Source of the DNA: Lacticaseibacillus yichunensis
GTDB taxonomy: Bacteria > Bacillota > Bacilli > Lactobacillales > Lactobacillaceae
Assembly: GCF_003946405.1 (NCBI RefSeq)
Contig: NZ_RHOG01000007.1
Coordinates: 1-64,000 of the forward strand
DNA length: 64,000 nt
Direction: 5' to 3'
Position numbers and translations under genes: made by a program. Shown one piece after another: positions 43,266 to 51,853 of the stretch (its first letter is position 1; each line of letters opens with the position of its first letter). The notes below the pieces were generated by a model that made no database searches, was not told where the DNA came from, and saw only the letters and a program-made list of their open reading frames with translations.

Positions 43266-43592
43266 ATGGCACGCGATAAGAAAATGGACGACGCGGTGAT
43301 CATTGATATGAACGATGGGCTGATCGGCAACGCAGCCAATCACGACATCAAGACCGATGATCTGGCGAAGCGACTGGCAAAGGCAGCCACGCCGAGTCTG
43401 ACTGGCCTGGATGAGCTGTTGAACGATGGCGGGGCCGCCCGCCGGGACTATCAGGCGATCGCCACTGGGTATCTGGTCGACCGCTACCAGCTGGAAGGCG
43501 AGGAACTGACCGCGGCGCGCGATGAGCTGGTGGTCGCCGCCGTCAAATATCTGGCGGCGCATCCCAAGCAATTTGATCAGTGGCAACGGTAG
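43266..43592 (+). CDS. Hypothetical soluble protein
   Basis: 108 aa, charged and mostly helical by eye: DAVIIDMNDGLIGNAANHDIKTDDLAKRLAKAA, then DELLNDGGAARRDYQAIATGYLVDRYQLEGEELTAARDELVVAAVKYLAAHPKQFDQW. There is no signal peptide or membrane helix and no family I recognise. It is real by context: AAAGGAGCTGAG before the ATG, a plausible promoter and a strong terminator after. It is monocistronic and convergent with cls. Confidence 0.7.
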   Translation: MARDKKMDDAVIIDMNDGLIGNAANHDIKTDDLAKRLAKAATPSLTGLDELLNDGGAARRDYQAIATGYLVDRYQLEGEELTAARDELVVAAVKYLAAHPKQFDQWQR

Positions 43593-43645
43593 CGGTGCGC
43601 CTTAGCTGCCCGGACCCGGGCAGTCGGCCGACGACAGAAGTTAAT

Positions 43646-43690
43646 GCAAAATGGCTCAGCTGACAACTCGTGTCGGCTGAGCCATTTTGC
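43646..43690. terminator. Bidirectional terminator between the hypothetical gene and cls
   Basis: Perfect 15-bp stem GCAAAATGGCTCAGC (43646-43660) with GCTGAGCCATTTTGC (43676-43690) and a further TGACA/TGTC pair in the loop. The pairing A/T runs serve both converging genes. Confidence 0.85.
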
Positions 43691-43710
43691 GTCTTGTTGC
43701 CAAGTTTCGC

Positions 43711-45168
43711 TTAGAGTATCGGCGAGAGCAGGCGGGAAAAATCCTGCTTGAATCGCAACCAGCGTCCCTGTTGGGCGATGATCGCAGGCGTGAGTTCCAG
43801 GCTTTCCTTCAAGTCGGCTTCAAAGATCGTCTGCAGCTCTTTGGCAAGTCCTTCGTCGTATAAAAAGGCGTTGACCTCAAAATTCAACTTGAAGCTGCGA
43901 ATGTCAAAATTCGCCGAACCCACACTGGCATAGCGGCCATCGACCACCATCGTCTTGGCATGCAGGAAACCATTTTGATAATGGTAGATCTTGACGCCTG
44001 ATTCAACCAGGAGCCGGGCGTAATACTGACTCGCGCGGAAAATAAAGGGGTGGTCAGGCATGTCCGGGATCATCACCCGCACATCCACGCCGGCCAGCGC
44101 CGCGGAGATCAGCGCATCCAGCATCGTGTCATCCGGAATGAGATAAGGCGTTTGGAGCCACACCGAATGCCGGGCCGCCGAGATCATTTTGGCATAGCCG
44201 AACTTGATCTGCTGGGCCATCGTGTCCGGGCCGCTGGCGACGATCTGCATCGGCAGGTGGCCGCGATCGGCGAGACGCTCGGGCTGGACGTTCTCGACTT
44301 GATACGGCACCATTTGATCATCCGGCACAGTGGCGTTCCAGTCCATTAGAAATTGAACTTTCAGCGCCAGCGCGGTGGCGCCGATGATGCGCAGGTGGGT
44401 ATCGCGCCAATAACCAAACTTCTTGTCGCGGCCGACGTACTGGTCGCCGACGTTGAACCCGCCGATGAAGCCGATCTTGTCATCGATCACCACGATCTTG
44501 CGGTGCAGGCGATAATTCAAGCGAAAATCCAAAAACAAATGACGCGAGGAAAAAAAGGTCTCCGCCTTGCCACCCGCATCGGCGAGGGGCTGCCACCAGC
44601 GCGCCGAGGCGCCGAGGCTACCCCAGGCATCATAGAGGACCTTCACATCGACGCCTTCCTTGGCCTTAGCGACCAGGTGGCGCTGGAGCTCGTTGCCCAG
44701 CTCATCATTATAAATGGTGTAATACTCGACGAAGACGTGATCTTTGGCCGCATCGATATCGGCGAACAGCTGGGCGAATTTTTCCTTGCCATCAGTGAAA
44801 ATATGGACCTCGTCATTGGCCAACACAGGGGCCTGGTCGGTATTGAGCAGGAGGGTCGCCAATTCCTGGGCGCCAGGCGCGGTCGAATTTTCCGGCAACA
44901 GGCGGCCGTGGGCATTCTCCCGTTTTTGCAGGGCGACAAAGGCGTGGACCCCTTTGCGGTACTCGGCGCGGATCTGTTCGAGTTTTTTGCTTGAAAGGCC
45001 GCGGCCGGCAAACAGGTAAATGCCAAACCCGATGACCGGCAAAAAGATCAACACAAGTAGCCACGCCCAGGTGGTCGGAATATCGCGGACCTCGCGCAGT
45101 ACGGTGAAAATCGCGCCGATGGTGTTCAAGATGAGCAGGCCGATAATGACCCAACCGACGATCGACAT
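43711..45168 (-). CDS. cls: Cardiolipin synthase
   Basis: 485 aa phospholipase D-superfamily membrane enzyme joining two phosphatidylglycerols. Two N-terminal helices (residues 3-20 and 33-53) lead to the two HKD sites: HRKIVVIDDKIGFIGGFN near residue 221 and HAKTMVVDGRYASVGSANFD near residue 398. Length and layout match Bacillota ClsA. It is monocistronic. The start ATG follows AGGAGGCG. The 80 bases upstream are shared with the nitroreductase promoter. Confidence 0.94.
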   Translation of the reverse strand: MSIVGWVIIGLLILNTIGAIFTVLREVRDIPTTWAWLLVLIFLPVIGFGIYLFAGRGLSSKKLEQIRAEYRKGVHAFVALQKRENAHGRLLPENSTAPGAQELATLLLNTDQAPVLANDEVHIFTDGKEKFAQLFADIDAAKDHVFVEYYTIYNDELGNELQRHLVAKAKEGVDVKVLYDAWGSLGASARWWQPLADAGGKAETFFSSRHLFLDFRLNYRLHRKIVVIDDKIGFIGGFNVGDQYVGRDKKFGYWRDTHLRIIGATALALKVQFLMDWNATVPDDQMVPYQVENVQPERLADRGHLPMQIVASGPDTMAQQIKFGYAKMISAARHSVWLQTPYLIPDDTMLDALISAALAGVDVRVMIPDMPDHPFIFRASQYYARLLVESGVKIYHYQNGFLHAKTMVVDGRYASVGSANFDIRSFKLNFEVNAFLYDEGLAKELQTIFEADLKESLELTPAIIAQQGRWLRFKQDFSRLLSPIL

Positions 45169-45190
45169 AAGACGCCTCCTGAAAAAAGCC

Positions 45191-45219
45191 TTTACTTACT
45201 AATTATTAGTTGGTACGAT
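45191..45219 (+). promoter_or_regulatory. Nitroreductase promoter with embedded palindrome
   Basis: TTTACT, 17 bases, TACGAT. Between the two boxes lies ACTAATTATTAGT (45198-45210), a 13-base near-perfect palindrome placed where a repressor would block RNA polymerase; such sites often bind MarR/HxlR-type regulators, but no regulator gene is adjacent. Confidence 0.55.
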
Positions 45220-45249
45220 GAAAGTACATTGATGATAAAGGTGGTTATC

Positions 45250-45855
45250 TTGTTGAATAATGATCTGTTGAACCTGTTGAAGCAGCGCCGCTCGATCTAC
45301 GCGCTGGGCAAAAACGTCAAACAGTCCAAGGAAGAATTGGTGGACTTGCTGGAAACAGTGATCGAAGAGACCCCAACGGCCTTCAATTCCCAAACGACCC
45401 GCGCCGTCTTCCTGTTTGGGGACAAGCACGACCAGTTGTGGGACATCGTGGTCAAACGGCTGAAGTCCGAAGTCCCAACGGAAGCGGCTTATGCCAAGAC
45501 CCAAGAGAAGATCGCCAGCTTCAAGGCGGCTTACGGCACCATTTTGTACTTCACCGATACCGCAGTGGTCCATCAGCTTGAACACGATTTCACGTTGTAT
45601 GCTGATAATTTTGCCACTTGGGCGGAGCAAGCACAAGGTTCGGCGCAACTCAACGCCTGGGTGACGATGGCCAACAACGGTATCGGCGCGTCCCTTCAGC
45701 ATTACAATCCGATCATCGACGAATTGGTCGCGGATGCGTTCGACATTCCTGCCAACTGGACCCTGCGTGCGCAGATGCCATTTGGCTCGATCGAAGCGCC
45801 GGCCGGCAGCAAGGACTACATGGCCCGCGAAGATCGCTTCAAGGTCCTGGATTAA
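45250..45855 (+). CDS. Nitroreductase family protein
   Basis: 201 aa FMN-dependent oxidoreductase. The family start LLNLLKQRRSIYALGKNV with the FMN-phosphate arginines is clear, as are NSQTTRAVFLFGDKHDQLWDIV near residue 42 and NNGIGASLQHYNPIIDE near residue 143. The end LRAQMPFGSIEAPAGSKDYMAREDRFKVLD is typical of the NfrA/Frp-like subgroup in lactobacilli. The likely start is TTG at 45250, eight bases after AAAGGTGG; an ATG at 45229 lies within or before that Shine-Dalgarno. Natural substrate unknown. Confidence 0.88.
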   Translation: MLNNDLLNLLKQRRSIYALGKNVKQSKEELVDLLETVIEETPTAFNSQTTRAVFLFGDKHDQLWDIVVKRLKSEVPTEAAYAKTQEKIASFKAAYGTILYFTDTAVVHQLEHDFTLYADNFATWAEQAQGSAQLNAWVTMANNGIGASLQHYNPIIDELVADAFDIPANWTLRAQMPFGSIEAPAGSKDYMAREDRFKVLD

Positions 45856-45873
45856 CACATATTAGATAGAAAA

Positions 45874-45908
45874 GAAATGTCGGTGCAGCGATGCGCTGGC
45901 ATTTTTTT
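45874..45908 (+). terminator. Terminator of the nitroreductase gene
   Basis: AAATGTCGGTGC and GCGCTGGCATT pair with two mismatches, followed by seven T's. Confidence 0.7.
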
Positions 45909-46013
45909 GTTGGCGAGGGCCGGTGCGGGACGCGTCGTGCGGTGACTGTGATCGCAAGGCCAACTTCTTTTTACCAAAGTTGACCATTTGCCGCCTCGCT
46001 TTGAGCATATTAT

Positions 46014-46042
46014 TTGGGCGTGGTGAGACAAGGGACTATGCT
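46014..46042 (+). promoter_or_regulatory. Promoter of the esterase gene
   Basis: TTGGGC, 17 bases, TATGCT, ending 23 bases before the start. Confidence 0.6.
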
Positions 46043-46065
46043 TAAATCAAAAGGAGTGTGATCAC

Positions 46066-46860
46066 ATGACAAGCCGAATTTTGATCAATGCAGTGTATGA
46101 GCCGATTCATGAGCTTAAGGTGGATGTCTATTTGCCAACAACACCGGTGAAGGCTGGCATCATCGACATTCACGGCGGTGGGTGGTTTCGCGGCGATAAG
46201 CAAAAAGACGCGGATTGGGCGACGCGGCTGAACGATCTGGGCTATCTCGTGTTCGTGCCAAATTATCGCTATGCGCCCGCGGTCCATTACTCAACGCCGC
46301 TGACCGATGTCGAGACGCTGGTTGAATGGATCGGGGATCAATATGCGCTGCCAACCACGCAGCTGGCCGCAGTCGGCGGTTCGGCCGGGGGCAACATGGC
46401 CGTCGAGCTCGCGCTAAAATACGGGATGCCAGCCGTTTCCTTATCTGGCATCTTGGATATCGAGCAGTGGCTGGCGACACACAAAGACGTGGTGGCCAAG
46501 CAAGGCGACACGAGTCTGTTCAACGTCACGGCCAGCGCGTCAATCAACCAAAGTGGCAGCGATGATCAGTTCTACAAATGGTTCGTGACGAATTATTTTG
46601 CCGAGCAATCTGTCGCCAATTACCACGCCGCCACCCCGAGCACCCGGGTGACGGCCGAAACGGGCCCGCTGTATCTCGCGAACTCGCTAGCCGAATTTGT
46701 GCCGAGCAGTGGGGTCCTGCAGATGGCCGCCGCACTCACCGCCAATCAGGTGCCTTTTACGATGCGCCTGCTAGCAGGTCGCCGCCATGCAAAAGGGTAT
46801 CTGGCCGATGTCGACGCGGATGTGGTCGCCTTCTTGCAGCGAAATCTGCCACCAGCGTAA
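46066..46860 (+). CDS. Alpha/beta hydrolase (carboxylesterase type)
   Basis: 264 aa. The oxyanion-hole motif IDIHGGGWFRGDK near residue 32 identifies the hormone-sensitive-lipase/BD-FAE group, the nucleophile serine is in AVGGSAGGNMAVEL near residue 103, and the catalytic histidine is in RRHAKGY near residue 241. Expected to hydrolyse small esters in the cytoplasm; no substrate can be named. ATG at 46066 has AAAGGAGTG upstream. It is monocistronic, with a terminator and repeat cluster C downstream. Confidence 0.87.
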   Translation: MTSRILINAVYEPIHELKVDVYLPTTPVKAGIIDIHGGGWFRGDKQKDADWATRLNDLGYLVFVPNYRYAPAVHYSTPLTDVETLVEWIGDQYALPTTQLAAVGGSAGGNMAVELALKYGMPAVSLSGILDIEQWLATHKDVVAKQGDTSLFNVTASASINQSGSDDQFYKWFVTNYFAEQSVANYHAATPSTRVTAETGPLYLANSLAEFVPSSGVLQMAAALTANQVPFTMRLLAGRRHAKGYLADVDADVVAFLQRNLPPA

Positions 46861-46870
46861 TGGTCGGGGA

Positions 46871-46896
46871 AGCCGTCTTCTGGGCGGTTTTTTTGG
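46871..46896 (+). terminator. Terminator of the esterase gene
   Basis: AGCCGTC, loop TTCT, GGGCGGTT, then seven T's; two wobble pairs. Confidence 0.65.
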
Positions 46897-46905
46897 TTAC
46901 TTCGC

Positions 46906-47181
46906 TCAGACCTAAACGTTCGGCTTCACCCCCTATAGTCGGGTTCCGCCGAGCAGGTCTGGGTCAGATAGTCGTCCCAGTCGTTCGATGGCAAAATACG
47001 CCATCAACCGCCCAGGCCGAACTATCTGCTCAGACCTAAACGCTCGGCTTCACACCCTACAGTCGGGTTCCGGTCCGCATGGTGGGGACATCTAGGCAAC
47101 TCAAGCATTTGACGGCAAAGGACGCCATCAATTGCTTGAGCCGGCCTAGCTGCCCCACCATCCCGCGTACCGCCACACCCT
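46906..47181. repeat. Structured tandem repeat, family 1, cluster C (2 full units plus a partial)
   Basis: Two units with a 124-base period (AGTCGGGTTCCG at 46937 and 47061) after a right half-unit. Core hairpins are at 46987-47005 (GATGGC-AAAATAC-GCCATC) and 47111-47129. Outer stems are AGGTCTG/CAGACCT and ATGGTGGGG/CCCCACCAT; middle stems AGATAGT/ACTATCT and CTAGG/CCTAG; unit 2 adds ACTCAAGCA/GCTTGAG. The last bases touch the stop of the RNase H-like gene. This is a convergent intergenic site, unlike clusters A and B. Confidence 0.86.
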
Positions 47182-47557
47182 ATGCTTCGCGCAGTCCCTG
47201 TTGCGCTAACCCATGCGCGCTGTTTTCTTTATCCGGCACCCACTGGGCAAAAACGGTGAAGGGGGCCATCGCGTCGAGCAGGCGGGCGATTTCCGCCCCG
47301 TAATGTTTTGCGTAAGCTTTGTTGATGGCGTCGATGACGATCTTTGAATCGCTATAATAGGAAACAAGACCACTGAGCCCGGCGGCGGTGAGGGCAGAAA
47401 AACCCGCGATTGCCGCCTCAAACTCGGCCTGGTGGTTCGACATTTCGGGCAGTGCGCGGTGTTGCTGGCGCTGGTTGCCATCTGTCAGGATCAAAATGCC
47501 GATTCCGCTCGGTCCGGGGTTGCCCTTTGTCGCTGCATCTGTGTATAGTTTAATCAT
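47180..47557 (-). CDS. Ribonuclease HI family (reverse-transcriptase-like) protein
   Basis: 125 aa single RNase H fold. The start IKLYTDAATKGNPGPSGIGI carries the first catalytic aspartate, SNHQAEFEAAIAGFSAL the glutamate, and YYSDSKIVIDAI the second aspartate. The end WVPDKENSAHGLAQQGL has the usual late-helix pattern. It resembles B. subtilis YpeP/YpdQ-type stand-alone proteins. The ATG at 47557 follows TAGGAGATAG; a longer upstream reading is unsupported. It ends at the edge of repeat cluster C and diverges from the EbsA-like gene. Confidence 0.82.
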   Translation of the reverse strand: MIKLYTDAATKGNPGPSGIGILILTDGNQRQQHRALPEMSNHQAEFEAAIAGFSALTAAGLSGLVSYYSDSKIVIDAINKAYAKHYGAEIARLLDAMAPFTVFAQWVPDKENSAHGLAQQGLREA

Positions 47558-47581
47558 TCTATCTCCTAAGGAAGTGTGCGT

Positions 47582-48001
47582 GTGGCTGAAACAAGACGCC
47601 GGTTTTTCGTCCAGCCCGGTTGGGTCGATTTTATCATTTTTTGGGGGCTGATCACCGCCGGACTTTGTCTTTCCGTGATCTTGCAAATGGAGCTCGTCGG
47701 TTATGGCTGGCCCTCCCCAGTTTTCATCGGCTTGTTGGTCCTGGTGATTGCCTTGGCGCTGGTCCAGATCTTGCGCACCCGCCTGGTGATCGAGCCTGGG
47801 CGCGTGGTGATCGACCACCTGCTGCCGAGCAGTCGCACCATCATTGCGCCGACTGACGCCACGCTGACCGTCCGCGGCCACCAACTGACGCTTGTCGCCA
47901 AGTCCTGTGGCACGGTGCGGTTGGTCTATCTGAAAGATCCGGCGCCGCTTGCCGCTGCCTTAGAAGCTGTCGGGGTCACTGTCAAAATGGAAAAGGGGTA
48001 A
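47582..48001 (+). CDS. Two-helix membrane protein, probably EbsA family
   Basis: 139 aa. Two adjacent transmembrane helices (about residues 15-35 and 47-63; [18 protein letters not shown] and [19 protein letters not shown]) precede a beta-rich cytoplasmic domain resembling a PH-like fold ([38 protein letters not shown]). Size, layout and location beside an RNase H gene fit the EbsA family of lactic acid bacteria, whose function is unclear. GTG at 47582 is seven bases after AAGGAAG; GTG 47576 is too close to it. fhs follows five bases later. Confidence 0.55.
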   Translation: MAETRRRFFVQPGWVDFIIFWGLITAGLCLSVILQMELVGYGWPSPVFIGLLVLVIALALVQILRTRLVIEPGRVVIDHLLPSSRTIIAPTDATLTVRGHQLTLVAKSCGTVRLVYLKDPAPLAAALEAVGVTVKMEKG

Positions 48002-48006
48002 CCAGG

Positions 48007-49680
48007 TTGTCAGATATTGAGATCGCACAACAAAATGAAGCAGAAGAAATGCAGCCGATCGTGAAAGTCGCCGCAACGGTTGGTTTGTCCGAGGATGATC
48101 TAGAGCTATACGGCAAGGCGAAGGCCAAGCTCAGCCTGCCGACACTCAAACGCCTGCAGAATCATCCGCAGGGCAAATTGGTGTTGGTCACGTCGATCAA
48201 CCCAACGCCTGCCGGTGAAGGCAAATCCACGGTCACCATCGGCCTTGGGGATGCGCTTCGCCTGCGCGGGCAAAATGCGGTGATCGCGCTGCGCGAACCC
48301 TCGCTTGGCCCAGTGATGGGGATGAAAGGTGGGGCGACCGGGGGCGGTTATGCCCAAGTTGTGCCGATGGAAGACATCAACCTGCATTTCACCGGGGACA
48401 TGCACGCGCTGACCACCGCCGTCGATACGCTGGCGGCCCTGATCGACAACCATCTCCAGCAAGGCAACGCCCTCAACCTGGATCCGCGGCGCATCACTTG
48501 GCGGCGGGTCCTAGACATCAATGACCGTTCGCTGCGCCATGTGGTTCTCGGTTTGGGCGGCGCCACCTCTGGCACCCCGCGTGAAAGCGAATTTGATATC
48601 ACCGTTGCCAGCGAGCTGATGGCTGTTTTGTGCCTCGCCAGCGACCTGGCAGATCTCAAAGCACGCATCGCTAAGATTGTGATCGGCTACACCTATGACC
48701 GCCAGCCCGTCACGGTCGGCGATCTGCAGGTCACCGGGGCGATCGCGATGCTGCTAAAAGACGCGATCAAGCCGAACCTCGTGCAGACGCTGGCCCACAC
48801 GCCGACGCTCATTCATGGCGGCCCATTTGCCAACATTGCACATGGCTGTAATTCCGTCATCGCCACCCGGGCGGCCCTGGCGCTGGGCGACATCGCCATC
48901 ACCGAGGCGGGATTTGGCGCGGATCTCGGCGGTGAAAAATTCATGGACATCAAGACCCCGGTATTGGGCAAACACCCAGACGCCGTGGTGATCGTCGCGA
49001 CCGTGCGCGCGCTGAAATACAATGGCGGCGTGAAGCTGGCCGACCTGACCGCGGAAAATCGGGCGGCGCTGGCCACCGGGTTTGCCAACCTGAAGCGCCA
49101 CATCGCAAATATGAAACGTTACGGCGTGCCAGTGGTGGTCGCGATCAATGCCTTCACCTCCGACACCGAGGCGGAGCTGTCAGACCTCAAACAACTGTGC
49201 GAAGCGAGCGGGGCAACGGCCGTCGAAGCCGATGTTTGGGCACGCGGCGGGGAAGGCGGCCTCGCGCTGGCCGATGCCGTCACCGCGGCCCTGAACCAGC
49301 CGGCTGACTTCACCCCATTATATGACCCAGCGGCTTCGGTCAAGGATAAGATCGCAACGATCGTGACCCAGATCTATGGGGGCGGCGAGGTCGTGTACGA
49401 CCACAAGGCAGACCTTGCACTGCGCACCATTGCCAAAAACGGCTGGGCGAACTTGCCGATCTGCATGGCCAAGACCCAGTATTCACTGTCTGATGATCCC
49501 AAGAAACTCGGCGCGCCCACCGGTTTTGCGATTCACGTGCGCGACATCGTGCCACGGCTGGGCGCCGGCTTTTTGGTCGTGATGACAGGGGATGTCCTGA
49601 CAATGCCGGGCTTGCCGAAGCATCCCGCGGCCCTGGATATGGATGTGTCCGCAGACGGCGTGATCTCGGGACTGTTTTAA
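48007..49680 (+). CDS. fhs: Formate--tetrahydrofolate ligase
   Basis: 557 aa, the usual bacterial length. The ATP loop [18 protein letters not shown] is near residue 66, the FTHFS signature [24 protein letters not shown]-type block near residue 113, and [11 protein letters not shown] near residue 308. It makes 10-formyl-tetrahydrofolate for purine synthesis and initiator tRNA formylation. The start is TTG at 48007, after AAAAGGGG and overlapping nothing. It lies in line with the EbsA-like gene and lspA. Confidence 0.96.
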   Translation: MSDIEIAQQNEAEEMQPIVKVAATVGLSEDDLELYGKAKAKLSLPTLKRLQNHPQGKLVLVTSINPTPAGEGKSTVTIGLGDALRLRGQNAVIALREPSLGPVMGMKGGATGGGYAQVVPMEDINLHFTGDMHALTTAVDTLAALIDNHLQQGNALNLDPRRITWRRVLDINDRSLRHVVLGLGGATSGTPRESEFDITVASELMAVLCLASDLADLKARIAKIVIGYTYDRQPVTVGDLQVTGAIAMLLKDAIKPNLVQTLAHTPTLIHGGPFANIAHGCNSVIATRAALALGDIAITEAGFGADLGGEKFMDIKTPVLGKHPDAVVIVATVRALKYNGGVKLADLTAENRAALATGFANLKRHIANMKRYGVPVVVAINAFTSDTEAELSDLKQLCEASGATAVEADVWARGGEGGLALADAVTAALNQPADFTPLYDPAASVKDKIATIVTQIYGGGEVVYDHKADLALRTIAKNGWANLPICMAKTQYSLSDDPKKLGAPTGFAIHVRDIVPRLGAGFLVVMTGDVLTMPGLPKHPAALDMDVSADGVISGLF

Positions 49681-49747
49681 CGAAGTGGGTCAAATGCTGG
49701 GTTTGGGTTCGCCAGCTAAGCGCCAGGTCCGTATTTGACCCACTTCG
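49681..49747 (+). repeat. Structured repeat, family 3, copy 2 (between fhs and lspA)
   Basis: Perfect 15-bp arms CGAAGTGGGTCAAAT (49681-49695) and ATTTGACCCACTTCG (49733-49747) around a 37-base interior containing AAGCGCCAGGTCCG. Relative to copy 1 the arms change GGGCC to GGGTC with the matching change on the other side, a compensatory pair. It begins right after the fhs stop and ends seven bases before the lspA Shine-Dalgarno. Only a short T run follows (TTTT at 49750). Confidence 0.82.
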
Positions 49748-49764
49748 ACTTTTGGAGGAAAATT

Positions 49765-50226
49765 GTGCTCATTTATCTTATCTTAGCGGTGGTCCTGATC
49801 GCCGCCGACCAGCTCATCAAAGCCTGGGTGGTCGCCCACATCGCACTCGGCGCGACTCAGCCATTTATTCCAGGCATCTTGAGTCTGACTCACATTCACA
49901 ACAACGGCGCCGCGTTTTCCATTTTGGAAGGCAAACAGTGGTTCTTTTACATCATCACCGTGGTGGCCCTAGTGGTCGTGGCGGCGCTGTGGCGTGATTC
50001 AAAAGGCGCACCTTGGTATCGCCTGGGGCTGACCTTGATCTTTGCCGGGGCGATCGGTAACTTCATCGATCGCGTCCGGCTCAAATATGTGGTCGACATG
50101 TTCCAATTCGACTTCATGAATTTTGCCATCTCAAACTTTGCGGATTGGTGCCTGACCGTGGGCGTGGTGATCGTCGTGATCTACCTCCTGTTTTTTGACA
50201 AGGGGGACTCGAAACGGAAACGCTGA
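49765..50226 (+). CDS. lspA: Lipoprotein signal peptidase (signal peptidase II)
   Basis: 153 aa, four membrane helices. Conserved boxes: AADQLIKAWV near residue 14, THIHNNGAAFSIL near residue 43, GAIGNFIDRVRLKYVVDM near residue 97 with the first catalytic aspartate, and MNFAISNFADWCLTVG near residue 121 with the second. It cleaves prolipoproteins after lipidation. The start is GTG at 49765, six bases after GGAGG. It overlaps the rluD start region. Confidence 0.93.
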   Translation: MLIYLILAVVLIAADQLIKAWVVAHIALGATQPFIPGILSLTHIHNNGAAFSILEGKQWFFYIITVVALVVVAALWRDSKGAPWYRLGLTLIFAGAIGNFIDRVRLKYVVDMFQFDFMNFAISNFADWCLTVGVVIVVIYLLFFDKGDSKRKR

Positions 50227-51137
50227 CGTTCACCATCCAGGCAGAAAGCGGGCGGCTCGATAAGGTGATCGCCGACCATGAGCCGGATATCACGCGCTCT
50301 CAGGCGCAAAAGTGGCTGGAGGCTGGCCACGTGCTGGTGAACGGCCAGGCGCAAGCGCCGAAATACAAGGTGCATGCCGGCGATGTGGTGGCCATCACGC
50401 CGCCTGAGCCGACGCCGCTTGAAGCCGTGCCGCAAGACATTCCGCTGGACATTGTCTACGAGGACGACCAGGTGATCGTCCTCAACAAGCCCCAGGGCAT
50501 GGTGGTCCATCCAGCCCCGGGGCATCCCGATGGCACCTTGGTCAACGGCCTGCTTTTTCACGTGGATCTGTCCGCCATCAATGACGTGATTCGCCCGGGT
50601 ATCGTGCACCGTATCGACAAAGATACCAGTGGCTTGTTGATGGTGGCCAAGACCCCGCTGGCCCAGCAGAGCCTGTCCGCCCAACTCAAGGCGAAGACCA
50701 CCGACCGAGAATATCTGGCGATCGTGCATGGCACCTTCAAGGAAACGGAAGGGCGCATCGATAAGCCGCTGGGCCGCGACCCCAAGGACCGTAAACGCCA
50801 GGCGGTGGTCGCAAATGGGCGGCATGCTGTCACGCATTTTCACGTGCTCGAGCAATTCGCGCATTACGCGCTGGTGCGCTGCCGCCTGGAAACAGGCCGC
50901 ACCCACCAGATCCGTGTCCACATGGCGTCGATCGGGCACCCGCTGGCCGGCGACCCATTATACGGGCCGAAACGCACACTGCCGGGCAACGGCCAGTTCC
51001 TGCATGCCGCGACGTTGGGCTTCACCCAGCCCGCGACAGGCGAGCGTCTCGAATTTTCCGTCGAACCGCCTGCGCTTTTTCAAAAAACCTTGGCGGATCT
51101 TGAAGCGGGGATTGACAAGACTCGACTGGTCCGCTAA
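50223..51137 (+). CDS. rluD: RluD-type ribosomal large-subunit pseudouridine synthase, apparent CTG start
   Basis: About 304 aa. The S4 RNA-binding domain (residues 1-65; SGRLDKVIADHEPDITRSQAQKWLEAGHVLVNG) is followed by the RluA/RluD catalytic domain with HRIDKDTSGLLMVAKT near residue 137 carrying the catalytic aspartate, and TGRTHQIRVHMASIGHPLAGDPLYG near residue 225. The only ordinary in-frame start, GTG 50265, would delete the conserved GRLDKV of the S4 domain. A stop at 50196 bounds the frame, leaving CTG at 50223, overlapping the lspA TGA as CTGA. This implies coupled non-AUG initiation. Confidence 0.85.
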   Translation: MTFTIQAESGRLDKVIADHEPDITRSQAQKWLEAGHVLVNGQAQAPKYKVHAGDVVAITPPEPTPLEAVPQDIPLDIVYEDDQVIVLNKPQGMVVHPAPGHPDGTLVNGLLFHVDLSAINDVIRPGIVHRIDKDTSGLLMVAKTPLAQQSLSAQLKAKTTDREYLAIVHGTFKETEGRIDKPLGRDPKDRKRQAVVANGRHAVTHFHVLEQFAHYALVRCRLETGRTHQIRVHMASIGHPLAGDPLYGPKRTLPGNGQFLHAATLGFTQPATGERLEFSVEPPALFQKTLADLEAGIDKTRLVR

Positions 51138-51140
51138 AAT
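51112..51140 (+). promoter_or_regulatory. Promoter of the pyr operon
   Basis: TTGACA at 51112-51117, 17 bases, TAAAAT at 51135-51140, overlapping the rluD stop. Transcription would begin about 51147, giving a leader of about 160 nt. Confidence 0.85.
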
Positions 51141-51146
51141 TCAGAT

Positions 51147-51852
<706 letters not shown>

Positions 51853-51853
51853 A

